Assembly (NCBI RefSeq): GCF_010119975.1
Contig: NZ_CP048222.1
Location: forward strand, 1-64,000
DNA: 64,000 bases
Direction: 5' to 3'
Origin: Rhodocytophaga rosea
Lineage (GTDB): Bacteria > Bacteroidota > Bacteroidia > Cytophagales > 172606-1
Part shown: positions 1 to 10,402 of the stretch, piece after piece
Position numbering within the stretch: the first letter of the stretch is position 1
Layout of the letters: every line of letters starts with the position of its first letter
Translations under genes and position numbers: made by a program
Notes under the pieces: generated by a model
What the model was told of the DNA's origin: nothing
Databases searched by the model: none
Seen by the model: only the letters and a program-made list of their open reading frames with translations

Positions 1-941
1 AGAAACGACCGGTACAGGCACGAATATAGCATCTGCTCTTGCTTTTCTGTGCCGCCTTTTACCCTTATGGATGATAATAAGCTCTCCCAGGTCTGTGTGG
101 CGGCCTGACGAATGGCATCAAATGATTTGTTGCCTATTTCTTTTTCAAGGTTTTGTTTTGCGTTTGCTACGCTCACAAATGAGAGTCCAATTTTAAGTTC
201 AACAGGATTTTTGCCCCCATTCGCCAGATGAACGATGGCATGACCGGTACGTGCCCCTTCTTCTTTTTCCTCCATCCGGTCAATATCTGTGTTCAGGGCA
301 GCATAAAAGTATATTCGCTCTCCTGTTTGCTGATACCCCTGTACCGCTCTGCTGCCAACCTGCTCTATCATCCAGTCTGATACTTTGTTATTGGCTTTGG
401 CCAGATCAAAAAGTATCTGCCTGCCTATGTTGTTTTTGAACGCATACTGGTGATAGCCACACCGTAACGTCGAGGTTAGCTTTACATTGATATTATACTC
501 ATCCAGATACACCTGGTAAAAGCCTGGTGAGGAACTTTCCTTTTGATGACTGAAAGTTGAACCAAACGTACTACCCGGATTAGAAAGCGGCAGGATGGGA
601 ATGTTACACAGGTTCCAATGGCCCTTGTTGGTGTGCGTAAATCCATAGATAAGCGAATCTTCATACTCATAGCCTGCCCCAGACCCGTATTCAGTCATCG
701 GGCTTAGTTGCACCATGGCATTGGGAAGTGAACTACCCGGAAAGGTAAGCCCGGCCCATGAACGCCAACCTTCAGGATACTTATACCCGATAATTTTAGG
801 TTCGTATAGTGGGGCGGTGCCAATAAACGTGTTTACATAGCCTGTATATACGGACTTAGTCTGGCTTTTACCCGTAATGGAGGCTAGAAGAACGACTAGC
901 AGGAAGAGGCTATTTTTAATCTGGTTTGTCATTGTCATCAT
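1..941 (-). CDS. GH92 family glycosidase (alpha-mannosidase type), N-terminal part
   Basis: The reading frame is open from an ATG at 941 to the left edge of the window, so about 313 N-terminal residues are visible and the C-terminus is missing. Residues 8-27 form a signal peptide ending near GKSQ, so the enzyme is exported. The mature start VNTFIGT (residues 36-42), the LTFPGSSLPNAMVQLSPMT block and GFTHTNKGHW are typical of the N-terminal domain of glycoside hydrolase family 92. That family consists of calcium-dependent exo-mannosidases, mostly alpha-1,2, acting on mannan or N-glycan. The catalytic acids lie in the missing half. Three ATGs (941, 938, 932) are in frame and the choice among them is arbitrary. 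The oxidoreductase and hybrid regulator upstream on the same strand fit a glycan-use block. The family is secure; the linkage is not. Confidence 0.88.
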   Translation of the reverse strand, partial: MMTMTNQIKNSLFLLVVLLASITGKSQTKSVYTGYVNTFIGTAPLYEPKIIGYKYPEGWRSWAGLTFPGSSLPNAMVQLSPMTEYGSGAGYEYEDSLIYGFTHTNKGHWNLCNIPILPLSNPGSTFGSTFSHQKESSSPGFYQVYLDEYNINVKLTSTLRCGYHQYAFKNNIGRQILFDLAKANNKVSDWMIEQVGSRAVQGYQQTGERIYFYAALNTDIDRMEEKEEGARTGHAIVHLANGGKNPVELKIGLSFVSVANAKQNLEKEIGNKSFDAIRQAATQTWESLLSSIRVKGGTEKQEQMLYSCLYRSF

Positions 942-1061
942 GTGTTAACGGAGGATAAGCTATGGTGATTACCTGGCTCGCCCTAAGTTAGTGTTAAGCA
1001 TCGTTTGCGCATTGTAGTCACAAGTTGAGATTGTTTGACAGAGATACTAGCCATCTTCCCC

Positions 1062-2441
1062 TTATACTTTGCCTGGATGGGGATGCGTATATGGCTGTCG
1101 ATAAGGACGTTCTAGCAATTTGCTGGTTTCCCGGTCACCTACAATTTCACGTTTTTGCGGATCATATACGACGGGCCGGCCTGTCTGCATAGAAAGGTTA
1201 GCCAGAATGCAACTGGCCGTAGAAATGTGTCCCTCTTCGATGTCGGCAATGGGACGGCTTTCTTTGTCAATGGCGTCTAAGAAGTTGAGCATGTGCAGCC
1301 GCGTGGCTGGCGCAGCGTTCAACTCAATTTTTGGATTCGTCGGCTCAGTCAGATCCTCCGGATATTTCTCTTTTTCGTACACCACATCTAAATGAATTTT
1401 TTTGCCATTTTTGTCCTCCGGAATAAAATCACATTGCATGGTACTGGCCCAGAGGGTGCCTTTGTCTCCATAGAGAGTGAATGACCAGGGATAGTCCGGA
1501 TTAGTGGGCGTACCCCAGGTTCGGTGCTGCCAGACACAGTTCAGGCCATCATATTCAAAAACAGCCGATTGCGTATCAGATATATTGGACTTGCCTTCTT
1601 TCTGAACGTAAATACCCCCCTCTGAACTAATGCGCTTCGGCCATCCGAGTTTAAGCATCCAGCGCACCGTATCGAACATGTGAATGCACATATCACCCAT
1701 GATGCCGTTACCATATTCCGTAAACGTCCGCCACCAGCGCACGTGCGGCAGGCCATCGTAGGGACGCAGTGGAGCCGGTCCGGTCCACCGCTCATAGTCC
1801 AGAAAATCAGGGACGGGCTGAAGGGCCGGGTTGCCGTTGGCACGCATGTGGATATAGCAGCACATCTCTACGTGCGATATGTTACCCAGCAGACCAGCGT
1901 CAACAATATCCCGCTTGGCGGTAATCAGGTGGGGTGTACTTTTGCGCTGCGTTCCAACTTGTACTACTTTCTTATACTTACGGGCAGCCGCAACCATCGC
2001 TTCTCCTTCCATCACATCGACACTAATGGGTTTTTGAACGTAAACGTTGGCCCCGGCTTTCACCGCATCGATCATTTGCAGGGCGTGCCAGTGGTCTGGA
2101 GTGCCAATGAGGACAATGTCCAGTTGGTTCTCGGCAAGCATTTTTTGATAATCGCCATAGAGTTTTGGCGTTTTACCCGATTTCTGGCGTTGACTAACAA
2201 TCTGGGCCGCACCATTCAACATGTTTTTGTCCACATCACACAGGGCCACCACTTCTACAGGCGCGACCTGAATCAGGCGGAACAAGTCACTTTTGCCGTA
2301 CCAGCCTGTACCAATAAGCGCGACACGGAGGGTCTTGGCCGGGTGAATCAAATCCAAACCTCGTGCACCAAATGTGGAAAGAGCCAGGGCTGCACCGGTG
2401 CTTTTCATAAAACGGCGACGATTAATGTTAAAGGTTTCCAT
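1062..2441 (-). CDS. Gfo/Idh/MocA family oxidoreductase, Tat-exported
   Basis: This 459-aa protein opens with a twin-arginine signal (NRRRFMKSTGA, residues 7-17), which implies folded export with its cofactor bound. A Rossmann fold follows, with the dinucleotide loop GTGWYGKSD (44-52), TPDHWH (114-119) and QKP (136-138), the usual EKP motif with Gln in place of Glu. The C-terminal half has the GDMCIHMFDTVRW block of the alpha/beta substrate domain. Exported members of this family oxidise or epimerise sugars, or act on glycosidic bonds through NAD-dependent redox steps; the exact substrate cannot be read from sequence. It lies upstream of the GH92 gene on the same strand with about 120 bp between them, so co-transcription is possible. 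Confidence 0.9.
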   Translation of the reverse strand: METFNINRRRFMKSTGAALALSTFGARGLDLIHPAKTLRVALIGTGWYGKSDLFRLIQVAPVEVVALCDVDKNMLNGAAQIVSQRQKSGKTPKLYGDYQKMLAENQLDIVLIGTPDHWHALQMIDAVKAGANVYVQKPISVDVMEGEAMVAAARKYKKVVQVGTQRKSTPHLITAKRDIVDAGLLGNISHVEMCCYIHMRANGNPALQPVPDFLDYERWTGPAPLRPYDGLPHVRWWRTFTEYGNGIMGDMCIHMFDTVRWMLKLGWPKRISSEGGIYVQKEGKSNISDTQSAVFEYDGLNCVWQHRTWGTPTNPDYPWSFTLYGDKGTLWASTMQCDFIPEDKNGKKIHLDVVYEKEKYPEDLTEPTNPKIELNAAPATRLHMLNFLDAIDKESRPIADIEEGHISTASCILANLSMQTGRPVVYDPQKREIVGDRETSKLLERPYRQPYTHPHPGKV

Positions 2442-3085
2442 ACAATTTAAGTTTTTGTCAGGTAAAATTATGTCAGGTAAAAGAGTATTTATAGATGGAG
2501 TAAGCGATGCCCAACTGCGGTAACCCTTTCGACTGCTAGTGACAGGCAGCGCAATGAATAAGGCCAGTAATTAGTTAAATAGTGCAAAATAAGCCAGGAG
2601 AATGATTTTGTTACTGTAATTTTTCGTCAAAAAGCGGGGGTAATTTCGGCTAAAATCTTTACAATGCCATTTGAGTACATATTTTACGCTTCAGTTTACT
2701 TTACAGCACCCCGTTTACGGTATCGACAGATCAGTCCGACCCTTAAATAATTAATAGCAGGTAGGCTAAGCATAAGAATTAGACCTGCTCACTAGTTGAA
2801 CATTTCGGAAGGTGGTTCTGGAAAAGTAATGAGATTTGGGTCGGTGATTAGAAAGGGATGCTGTCGTGTTTACATTAACATAGATGCGTATCCAAAAAAG
2901 AGCGCACATCCAGCAGGGTTGTTAATATTAATACTACGAAGGCGTGCAATCAATAAAGTGGAAACCAATCATATTAAGACATTCTGCTTGATAAAAAATA
3001 GGGCTTCTCTTTCTGAAATAAACCAGGTCCGCGCTTGCTGTAAAATATAAAATTGAAGATAGAGTTAATTCAACTATGATGAATT
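2442..3085. other. Intergenic stretch with no supported gene
   Basis: These 644 bases separate the oxidoreductase from the hybrid regulator. The only plus-strand frame (2796-3050) has a composition unlike the neighbouring proteins and no recognisable domain. The stretch should hold the promoter of the oxidoreductase gene on the minus strand, but I could not identify a convincing -7 element. Confidence 0.5.
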
Positions 3086-6000
3086 TTACTCAACGCTGGT
3101 CAAATTCTGGTGTTGCCTGGCATACTCTGACGGGGACATGTTAAACACACTTTGAAAGGTTTTGCGAAAATAATTTAAGTCGTTCATCCCTACCTGTTCG
3201 GCCACTTCCGATATGCGCATCTTACCGGTAGAAAGTAACTGGGCTGCCCGTTTCATCCGGACATCCTTGATGAACTCGACTACTGATTGTCCGGTGATGG
3301 CTTTAATCTGCCTGTAAAAAGCAGACTGGCTCATCCCCATTTCCCGAACCAGCGCCGGTACATTGAATTCCGGTTCCTGCAGATTGGCTTCTATGATACT
3401 CATCGCTTTTTCCAACAGTTGTCGTTCAGAATCAGGAATAACTATGTTGGTTGGTTCCAACAAAATCTGGCGATGGTAATACTCTTTAAGCTGATGCCGT
3501 ACATGAAGAATAGCAGCTATTTTAGCATGCAGAATTTTCATGTTAAAGGGTTTGGTCATGTACTCATCGGCACCCATTTCCAGCCCTTCCAGTTCATGAA
3601 CTGCCGCCACCCGAGCCGTCAGCAAGATGACCGGAATATGTTCCGTTTTAGGATGCTGCTTTATTTTGCGGCATAAAGTCAATCCATCGCTGCGGGGCAT
3701 CATTATATCACTAATTACTAAATTAGGCTGAATACTCAATGTTTTTTCCCATCCTTCTTCCCCATCTCCGGCAGTAAAAACGGTATAGGCAGGACTAAGA
3801 AGCTGCTGTAAATAATGCCGTAATTCGTCGTTATCCTCAACCACCAGAATGCTGGCCGATCCTGCGTTAGCTACCACTTTATCCGAACCCTCCGTTTGAC
3901 TTATGGCAACCGGCTCTTCAGCCATTTGAACGAGAGGTGTATCTACGGGTGGTTTGTTTATAATATTTGTTGGTGATAAATGCGCCTGACCAAAAGGCAG
4001 ACGCAGGGTGAATTCAGTTCCATTCCCGGGTTCACTTTGTACCATTACTTCCCCGAAGTGAACCTCCATAAACTGTTTCACCAGCGACAAGCCAATACCG
4101 GTTCCCATGATGTGCATAGTTTCAATAGTTGATGCCTGATAATAGGAATCAAAAATCCGCTCAACTTCCGCAGGTTTCATGCCAATTCCCCAGTCACGCA
4201 CGATAATCTGAAGATAATTATCAAGCAGCTTTCTGTCCTGAAATACTGCCGGTTCCCCAGGCGAACCAACCATTGAGAGGATCAGCCTTATTTTGCCTCC
4301 TTGGGGAGTATATTTTAATGCGTTGGCCATTAGATTGGTCAGTATAATTTCCAGTTTGTCCCGGTCAAAATACATTTGTACCGGCACGGCTGGTGCTTCG
4401 AAGGCATAATCAATCCGTAATTCTTCAGATTTAAACCTGAAAATCATAAATAATTCGTTCACAAATGAAACGATGTCATCCTTGCTGGCACGGAGAGATA
4501 TATGCCCCGATTCTACCTTCCGGAATTCCATGAGTTGATTGACCAGATGCAAGAGCTTACGGGTCTGGTGCTGCACCAGGCTCATTTTCTCCCTGAACCC
4601 GGAAGAGGGACCTTTTGCTGTAGCAAGTTCCTCAACGGGACCCATAATCAAGGTAAGTGGGGTACGTAATTCGTGCGAGATATTGGTAAAGAAACGAAGT
4701 TTAAGGTTAGTCAATTCTTTTTCTTTATCAGCCTTAAATTTTTCAAGGCTAAGGTTATTTTTTAAGGTTTGCTGGGTCAGGGTAATATGTCGATAGGCTA
4801 GCATCACGCCAATCAGCACCAGGGTATACAGCAGGTAAGCCATCCATGTCCGGTACCAGGGAGGCAGTATGGTAATCTGTAGCCTGGCGGGTTTATCCGA
4901 CCATTTTCCTTCGCCATTGCTTGCTTTCACCAGCAACGTATACTCCCCGGCGGGCAGGTTGGCAAAACCGGCTGACCGCTGCCCGGGAGCAGCCATAATC
5001 CAGCTATCATTATAGCCAACAAGCTGATAGGCATAGGTATGTTTGCGGGTATTGGCATAATTCAGTCCCACAAAATCAAGTGAAAAGTCATTCTCGGAAG
5101 CCAGGAGGGTAATGGCCTTTGTCTGTTGAATGCCTTTTGTTAAAATAACATGCCCGTTGATGGGTTTATCCGTCTCCACCAGCTTATTGAAGATGCGTAG
5201 CCCGGTTAAGCGAACAACAGGGGCATCAGGATTGGGTTGAATGAGCCGGGGCTGAAAGTAAGTAACTCCGTTAATGCCACCAAAGAAGAGCGTACCATCA
5301 GTAGCCCTCCAGGCGGCACCCACCTTAAAAGAATTGCTTTGGATGCCGTCTTGGACGTGATAAGGCACCCACTGGTTAGTTTCCGGGTTGAAACGAAGCA
5401 AACCAGTTCCTGCCAGCCAAAGCTGACCGGTTTCGTCTTCAAGCAAGCTTTCTATATCGGAAAGGGGTAATTGCCCATCCAAACGAGTGACCACCTCCTC
5501 TCCTTTTGCATCAGTAGTTAATACATTTAATCCTCCGCCAATAGTGCCTATCCAAAGCCGTCCCTGATGATCCTTGACCAGTGGCCAGGCATAGTTAACA
5601 CTCAAACTTGTGCTGTCGCCGGGTTTGTAGCAAAACTGTTTTTGTACCCGGAGTGAAGTAGCCCTTACCTCTAGCTTTAGCACGCCTGCATTCTTGGTAG
5701 AGGCCCACAGAAGATCTTTTTCTTGGTCATACAATAAGAACGTAAATTGATTGCTGGGCAGGTCGCTGTTGCCCATGTGAAAGCGCTGCAACAGTTGCCC
5801 CTGCTGATTAAATCGCAGCAAGCCCAGTTCAAAAGAAGCTACCCAGATACTCTTATACCGGTCTTCTACCATACTTTCCAATCGGCTGGACTGCAGTGAC
5901 AAACCACCAGCAAGCCCTGTTTGTGTGTGAAGTTGGTTACCTTTCAACCTTATCAGGCCGCTGAACCGCGTACTCACCCACAGCGTACCATCTGAGGCTT

Positions 6001-7327
6001 TGCAGAACGCTGATACATCGACTCCGTTCGCATATCCAGCCAGCGGCTGACTGAGATAATTATGATACGTTTTGGTAGCAAAGTCGTAACGGGAGAAGCC
6101 ATTACGCGTACCAATCCACAGCCAGTTACGGGTTTCGTCCTTCAGAATGGCATTAACCGAATTATCAGCCAGCGTCGGATGCTCATTAGCCATTCGCTGC
6201 AGATTTGTAAATGGTTTATCACGCAGGTTTACTTTATTAAGACCACCAGAAGGAGTGGATAGCCAGAGTACCTGATTACGGTCTTCAAAAATTTGTTCAA
6301 CGCGTACAGAGTTAATATTTTGTACATCAAAATCTTTTGGCAAAAATCTCCTGTAATTATCAGATAAGCCGGGAAGCTGAGTGGAGGAATCAGGCACTGA
6401 CTGGGGGTCCCATACAAACAAACCGAAATTAGAACCAACCCACAAATGACCAAACGAATCGAGATAGATGCATTCGACCTCCTTAACAGGTTGGGACAAG
6501 GGATGCATTGAAAAGGACTGGTGTGCGTGACGTTCTGCCTGACTTACCCAGAGAATATGCCCGTCGGCCCCAATCCAGAGATTACCTTTGTAATCAAGGT
6601 GTAAAGCCCGGATAGAACAGGCCGTAAGCGGGGCTGCCTTAGCCAAAGATAGCAATGCTTCTGTTTGTGACATACTGACCGACCACAACCCATGGGTAAG
6701 CGTACCAACCCAAATCGTTCCATCTGAATCGGTAACCAGGGCTGATACACCATATAAAACATCAGTGGCATTCAACAAGCCGATCTGCTCAATATGGGTT
6801 AGCTGGTTGGCGGCGTTAAAGGTCAGCATAAAAAGCCCATGCGAGCGCGTACCTACCCAGATACGTCCTTTTAGATCAGCAGTGATAACTTCAACATCGG
6901 CCAGTTGAAGTCGTTTAATCAAAGCTTGATTTACTGAGGCATGTACCAGTTGGTTAACATTGATAAAACGGTCGTGATTGGCGTCAAACAGGCTTAAACC
7001 GGCACTCTCTGCCCCTACCCATAAGCGATTTTGATCATCGGTATATATATCCCGGATCCGGTTACCGGATAAGCCGCTAAAAGTGTTTATTGGTAAGGAA
7101 TATTTTTTTAATTCATAACCATCATAACGATTGATTCCCTCGTTTGTACCAATCCAGATAAAGCCCTCAGCATCCTGCTCGACACACATCGCATCGCTAT
7201 GCGCCAGACCATCGTTTACCGTGATATGCTCAAACCTGAACCGATCTGAAGATTGCTGTGCCCAGCCGGTTAAGGCCATTAGAATAAAGGCCGTAAGAAA
7301 AAAAAGATATCTAAAAAAACAATTCAT
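3086..7327 (-). CDS. Hybrid two-component system: sensor kinase, receiver and AraC regulator in one protein
   Basis: From the ATG at 7327 the protein has 1,413 aa and starts with a signal peptide (FFRYLFFLTAFILMALTGWAQQ region). A longer frame starts at 7366 but would bury that signal. Order of parts: about 700 residues of Reg_prop beta-propeller repeats (many WIGT/LWVGT strands), a Y_Y_Y domain (about 735-820), a membrane segment near 829, HisKA with phospho-acceptor His in NISHELRTP (about 887), HATPase with DWGIGM (about 1045), a receiver starting ILVVEDND (about 1159) with phospho-acceptor Asp in ISDIMMP and Lys in TKPF, and an AraC HTH at the C-terminus (about 1302-1412). Such proteins sense oligosaccharides in the periplasm and directly switch on nearby polysaccharide-use genes. 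The GH92 and Gfo/Idh/MocA genes next door are probable targets. Confidence 0.95.
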   Translation of the reverse strand: MNCFFRYLFFLTAFILMALTGWAQQSSDRFRFEHITVNDGLAHSDAMCVEQDAEGFIWIGTNEGINRYDGYELKKYSLPINTFSGLSGNRIRDIYTDDQNRLWVGAESAGLSLFDANHDRFINVNQLVHASVNQALIKRLQLADVEVITADLKGRIWVGTRSHGLFMLTFNAANQLTHIEQIGLLNATDVLYGVSALVTDSDGTIWVGTLTHGLWSVSMSQTEALLSLAKAAPLTACSIRALHLDYKGNLWIGADGHILWVSQAERHAHQSFSMHPLSQPVKEVECIYLDSFGHLWVGSNFGLFVWDPQSVPDSSTQLPGLSDNYRRFLPKDFDVQNINSVRVEQIFEDRNQVLWLSTPSGGLNKVNLRDKPFTNLQRMANEHPTLADNSVNAILKDETRNWLWIGTRNGFSRYDFATKTYHNYLSQPLAGYANGVDVSAFCKASDGTLWVSTRFSGLIRLKGNQLHTQTGLAGGLSLQSSRLESMVEDRYKSIWVASFELGLLRFNQQGQLLQRFHMGNSDLPSNQFTFLLYDQEKDLLWASTKNAGVLKLEVRATSLRVQKQFCYKPGDSTSLSVNYAWPLVKDHQGRLWIGTIGGGLNVLTTDAKGEEVVTRLDGQLPLSDIESLLEDETGQLWLAGTGLLRFNPETNQWVPYHVQDGIQSNSFKVGAAWRATDGTLFFGGINGVTYFQPRLIQPNPDAPVVRLTGLRIFNKLVETDKPINGHVILTKGIQQTKAITLLASENDFSLDFVGLNYANTRKHTYAYQLVGYNDSWIMAAPGQRSAGFANLPAGEYTLLVKASNGEGKWSDKPARLQITILPPWYRTWMAYLLYTLVLIGVMLAYRHITLTQQTLKNNLSLEKFKADKEKELTNLKLRFFTNISHELRTPLTLIMGPVEELATAKGPSSGFREKMSLVQHQTRKLLHLVNQLMEFRKVESGHISLRASKDDIVSFVNELFMIFRFKSEELRIDYAFEAPAVPVQMYFDRDKLEIILTNLMANALKYTPQGGKIRLILSMVGSPGEPAVFQDRKLLDNYLQIIVRDWGIGMKPAEVERIFDSYYQASTIETMHIMGTGIGLSLVKQFMEVHFGEVMVQSEPGNGTEFTLRLPFGQAHLSPTNIINKPPVDTPLVQMAEEPVAISQTEGSDKVVANAGSASILVVEDNDELRHYLQQLLSPAYTVFTAGDGEEGWEKTLSIQPNLVISDIMMPRSDGLTLCRKIKQHPKTEHIPVILLTARVAAVHELEGLEMGADEYMTKPFNMKILHAKIAAILHVRHQLKEYYHRQILLEPTNIVIPDSERQLLEKAMSIIEANLQEPEFNVPALVREMGMSQSAFYRQIKAITGQSVVEFIKDVRMKRAAQLLSTGKMRISEVAEQVGMNDLNYFRKTFQSVFNMSPSEYARQHQNLTSVE

Positions 7328-7741
7328 GATAAGGGAGAAATCTACCCTAAACATTTTATATGTCAATCATACAAGGGATAACTAATATAGTAAAATTGCA
7401 TCATTTGCAGCAACTATTGAAGATTTTTGGATTTTAAATGCATGTCATCACTAGTAGATTTACCAATACACCGGAACAAAATCATCCCTGAATAAAATTT
7501 TTGATAGAAGGCCAATCTGCTCATATAAGGACAGTGTGCCGTCCTAAAAAAAGTTGACCGATTTTTATTAGGAGGACACAGAGTGATGAAGCAGTTTCAG
7601 GAAAGGGGAGTTATTTTAACACACCCTCTCTGAACAATCAAAGAGCTTTATGTTACAATAAGGAGAAATAAATATTGTAAAAACGGCTTATCTTTTGTAA
7701 CACATTTACGTAGAGTTTGATAATAGAAATCTCCTAACTCA
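7328..7741. other. Intergenic, possible insertion-sequence end
   Basis: No gene is supported here. At about 7535-7582 an imperfect inverted repeat (GTCCTAAAAAAAG facing ATTAGGAGGAC) is followed by GTGATGAAGCAG and a reading frame that closes after 16 codons. This resembles the left end and start codon of a lost transposase gene, but the match is by eye only. Confidence 0.25.
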
Positions 7742-7960
7742 ATGCGCTTAGAAAAACAACTCATTATTAAATATTGGTCCAAAACCAATGCTTTCTACCA
7801 GGCCAAACTTGTTGAGAAAAATCAAGTCATCACCCTTTCCCAAGAAGAGGCCAATAAACTCATTGGGGCTACCTCCTGGACAGATATCGCTAATAAGGCA
7901 ATTTCTGTCAAATCCAGAGATATGATTGAGAAAACCTATGTTTTTACTCCTCAGCATTAA
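7742..7960 (+). CDS. Small hypothetical protein (72 aa)
   Basis: A 72-aa frame with an acidic/basic soluble composition (LSQEEANKLIGATSW, ISVKSRDMIEK) that looks more protein-like than the antisense frame. I do not recognise a domain. It stands alone between the hybrid regulator and the esterase, which face away from it. It may be spurious. Confidence 0.35.
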   Translation: MRLEKQLIIKYWSKTNAFYQAKLVEKNQVITLSQEEANKLIGATSWTDIANKAISVKSRDMIEKTYVFTPQH

Positions 7961-8211
7961 AAGTAGAAGAGAAACAATAGTTTTTATAGACTGCCTTGGC
8001 TCAGGGGTAAACACGATTACCAACAATCTTTTTTGGGAGAGATAATGATATATAATCTATTTTATAGAGAATATTAATACTTTTGATTGTTTTTTTGTTA
8101 ATCGATTTTCGAAAAGACCATCGCTTGCATATGCAGCGTGCCGGCGTGATTGATATGAATTGTTGATGGCAGTTTTTTTGAGTGATTTAATTCCTATTTA
8201 CTGCAAGTATA

Positions 8212-9048
8212 TCACTTGGTTGTATCGGGTTTCCAATCCTTGTAAACAAATCGTAGTGCATCATAATAGGCAGGAATTGGTTCGCTCATGTGGTCCTCCA
8301 AAGGATAATGTTTAAATTTGTGTTCAACTGTTTTCAAACCAGCATCTTTAAACAGTTTATCAAATTTGGACAAGTCATCTCCAAAAGTACCCTCTTCATT
8401 GCCTACGCTGTAAAAAACTTTTTTATCCCTCATGGATAGAGTTGGTAGTTTTCGTTCTGCTAATCGTAAAACATATTTATTGCCAAACCATAGGGAAGGG
8501 CTTATGGCAATATAGGCATCAAACATATGGGAACGCAAAAGCATGCAATGAATGGTGGTAAGACCACCAAAGGAATGTCCGGCAAATATCTTAAAAGGAG
8601 AGGTTTTATAAGTAGTCTCTATGTAAGGCATCAATTCCTGTTGAATAAAGTTAAAAAACGGCTCATTACCCCCTGATGTCTTATATCTAGCATCAACTTT
8701 ACCATCAAAGTTGATTAAGCTATTGGTAGGCGTGAGGTCTTTTATCCGGTCCATACTAACAATGCCTACTACTATCATGGGAGGAATAACCTGCCAATGC
8801 CTTAAATATTCTATATAGGCAGAAAGGATGTGAAAATGATTTTCCCCATCTAAGAGATATAACACGGGCAAGGGCTTGTTTATATCCAAAGAATCGAGTT
8901 TTGGTACATGAATGTATACCTGGCGGTCTTGATTGAGCACCCGGGAATGTATTATATGTACATCGTTGGCGATATGATTATATAACTTTGGCACTTGGGC
9001 GGTTGCCTGTGAAGTGAGAAATAGAAAGAATACTATCAAATGCTTCAT
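8212..9048 (-). CDS. Exported esterase, alpha/beta hydrolase of the esterase D / IroE type
   Basis: The start is placed at the ATG at 9048 because it opens a signal peptide (MKHLIVFFLFLTSQATAQ); the longer frame to 9192 has 48 unrelated residues ahead of it. The 278-aa product has the nucleophile elbow GHSFGG with Ser159, a likely acid around NEEGTFGDD (217-225) and His253 in LEDHMSEP. The order and spacing fit the putative esterase family that includes ferri-siderophore esterases (IroE, Fes) and acyl-ester hydrolases. The enzyme would act in the periplasm or outside the cell. There is no siderophore gene nearby, so the substrate stays open. Confidence 0.85.
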   Translation of the reverse strand: MKHLIVFFLFLTSQATAQVPKLYNHIANDVHIIHSRVLNQDRQVYIHVPKLDSLDINKPLPVLYLLDGENHFHILSAYIEYLRHWQVIPPMIVVGIVSMDRIKDLTPTNSLINFDGKVDARYKTSGGNEPFFNFIQQELMPYIETTYKTSPFKIFAGHSFGGLTTIHCMLLRSHMFDAYIAISPSLWFGNKYVLRLAERKLPTLSMRDKKVFYSVGNEEGTFGDDLSKFDKLFKDAGLKTVEHKFKHYPLEDHMSEPIPAYYDALRFVYKDWKPDTTK

Positions 9049-9692
9049 ATAATTAACGAATAGTCGCTTATAGCCTACAAATGTCAAAATGCCTCCTTGG
9101 AAATTGCCACTAACATCTGTACTTACGTTATATGGGGGATATTTATAGCGCGTATATGACAATATAGAGAAATATAGGCTATTGATGCTCAAAACAACTT
9201 GGTTAAATAAATAGCTTTGTGTAAAGTAAGGGATAAGAGTGGAAAATAATATTCCTGATACTTCACTTTCTCCTTTTGCCCATTTCTATTAATAGACCAT
9301 AAACAGTTACAAATTCCACCCCTTTGGTATTCCTGTAAAATCTTAACGTAGGTAAAAGGAAAACAAACTATTCGCTTATAATTTCAAATGAATCTTCTTT
9401 CTTTCCGACCCTTACATGCTGGTAGCTGAAGAGGTAAAGAGGTAAATTCGCTGATCTTCCTTTGCCTTTTTCCTCCCATTGATTGCAAGCCGGTCAACAG
9501 CTGCCCTTGTGGATAAAGGTCTTCGAGCTAGTACGGACTCTTTTTCTAGAAAATCCTAAGCGGTTTTCTTAGGTGGATAGGTGGTCAATGACGCAAAAGT
9601 CATCTAAAATGTCGTTTTTACACCCTGCCTCTTTGAATAACTCTCTCCACCTTTGTAAGGTAAACAGTCTCACAACCTAATCTAGAAAGACT
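9049..9692. other. Intergenic stretch with a small hairpin
   Basis: No gene is supported in these 644 bases. A 6-bp stem CCTAAG (9555-9560) / CTTAGG (9568-9573) with a 7-nt T-rich loop is present. CACCTTTG at 9649-9656 may act as a -7 element for the DoxX gene at 9693. Confidence 0.4.
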
Positions 9693-10103
9693 ATGACAAC
9701 GATCAGTATTATTCAACCGCTGCAACTGAAAGGGAAAATTACCTTTATTCTTTGCTTACTATCCGGACTGCTGTTCCTAAATGCAGGACTCAACAAGTTC
9801 TTTAACTATATGCCAGTGCCTGAGGACTTACCGCAAGAAATGATAAAAATGAGCACAGCCATGATGCAGATAGGCTGGTTACTGCCACTAGTTGCTGTGG
9901 CTGAAATTCTTGGAGGAATACTGCTGATCATACCAAAATATAGAGCACTTGGAGCAATTATCCTCCTACCGGTAATACTGGGAATCCTGTTGACACACCT
10001 CACAGTCGCACCTCAAGGGCTACCTATGGCTTTTATTCTGTTAATCATTATCCTATGGGTTATTATTGACAACAGAGCAAAATATCTTCAACTGATTAAT
10101 TAA
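9693..10103 (+). CDS. DoxX-family membrane protein
   Basis: The 136-aa protein has four predicted membrane helices: FILCLLSGLLFLNAGLNKFF, IGWLLPLVAVAEILGGILLI, ALGAIILLPVILGILLTHL and PMAFILLIIILWVII. The early GLNKF followed by a helix with AEILGG is the usual signature of DoxX-like proteins, small inner-membrane proteins linked to thiol and redox stress or to quinone reduction. The gene stands alone with nearly 300 bp on the 3' side before the SRPBCC gene. Confidence 0.75.
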   Translation: MTTISIIQPLQLKGKITFILCLLSGLLFLNAGLNKFFNYMPVPEDLPQEMIKMSTAMMQIGWLLPLVAVAEILGGILLIIPKYRALGAIILLPVILGILLTHLTVAPQGLPMAFILLIIILWVIIDNRAKYLQLIN

Positions 10104-10321
10104 CAACACATCGGGTGTTTAATTTAATCGCCCCTTTCGAGTTACTTAACTTACCGCCTGAATGATCACCTAAATAATTTTGTTGGTACTTAACTCCTTA
10201 TTAGGCTATAGTGCACTGGCTGCCTGTTTATTGATAAGATGGATAACTCTGCTTATCCTAAAGCAGTACAAGATTTACCCACTTACCCACAAATATTACG
10301 ATAAAAGTTTTATTGTATCAA

Positions 10322-10352
10322 TAGATTAGAATTATTATATTGATCTAATCTA
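10322..10352. promoter_or_regulatory. Inverted repeat upstream of the SRPBCC gene, candidate operator
   Basis: TAGATTAG (10322-10329) is repeated as a perfect inverted copy CTAATCTA (10345-10352) with 15 bp between. It ends 50 bp before the start codon at 10403. The position suits an operator or a 5' leader hairpin. No regulator gene is adjacent. Confidence 0.35.
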
Positions 10353-10402
10353 AAGGTTAATGCCATGTCGATAAGAATCATAACTAAGGTAGAAAGACAA
10401 CG

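Noticed and set aside
1680-2450. 256-aa plus-strand open frame
   Set aside because: Antisense shadow of the Gfo/Idh/MocA gene, whose Tat signal and cofactor motifs are clear.
2796-3050. 84-aa plus-strand frame in the intergenic stretch
   Set aside because: No domain, low-quality composition and no promoter; probably chance.
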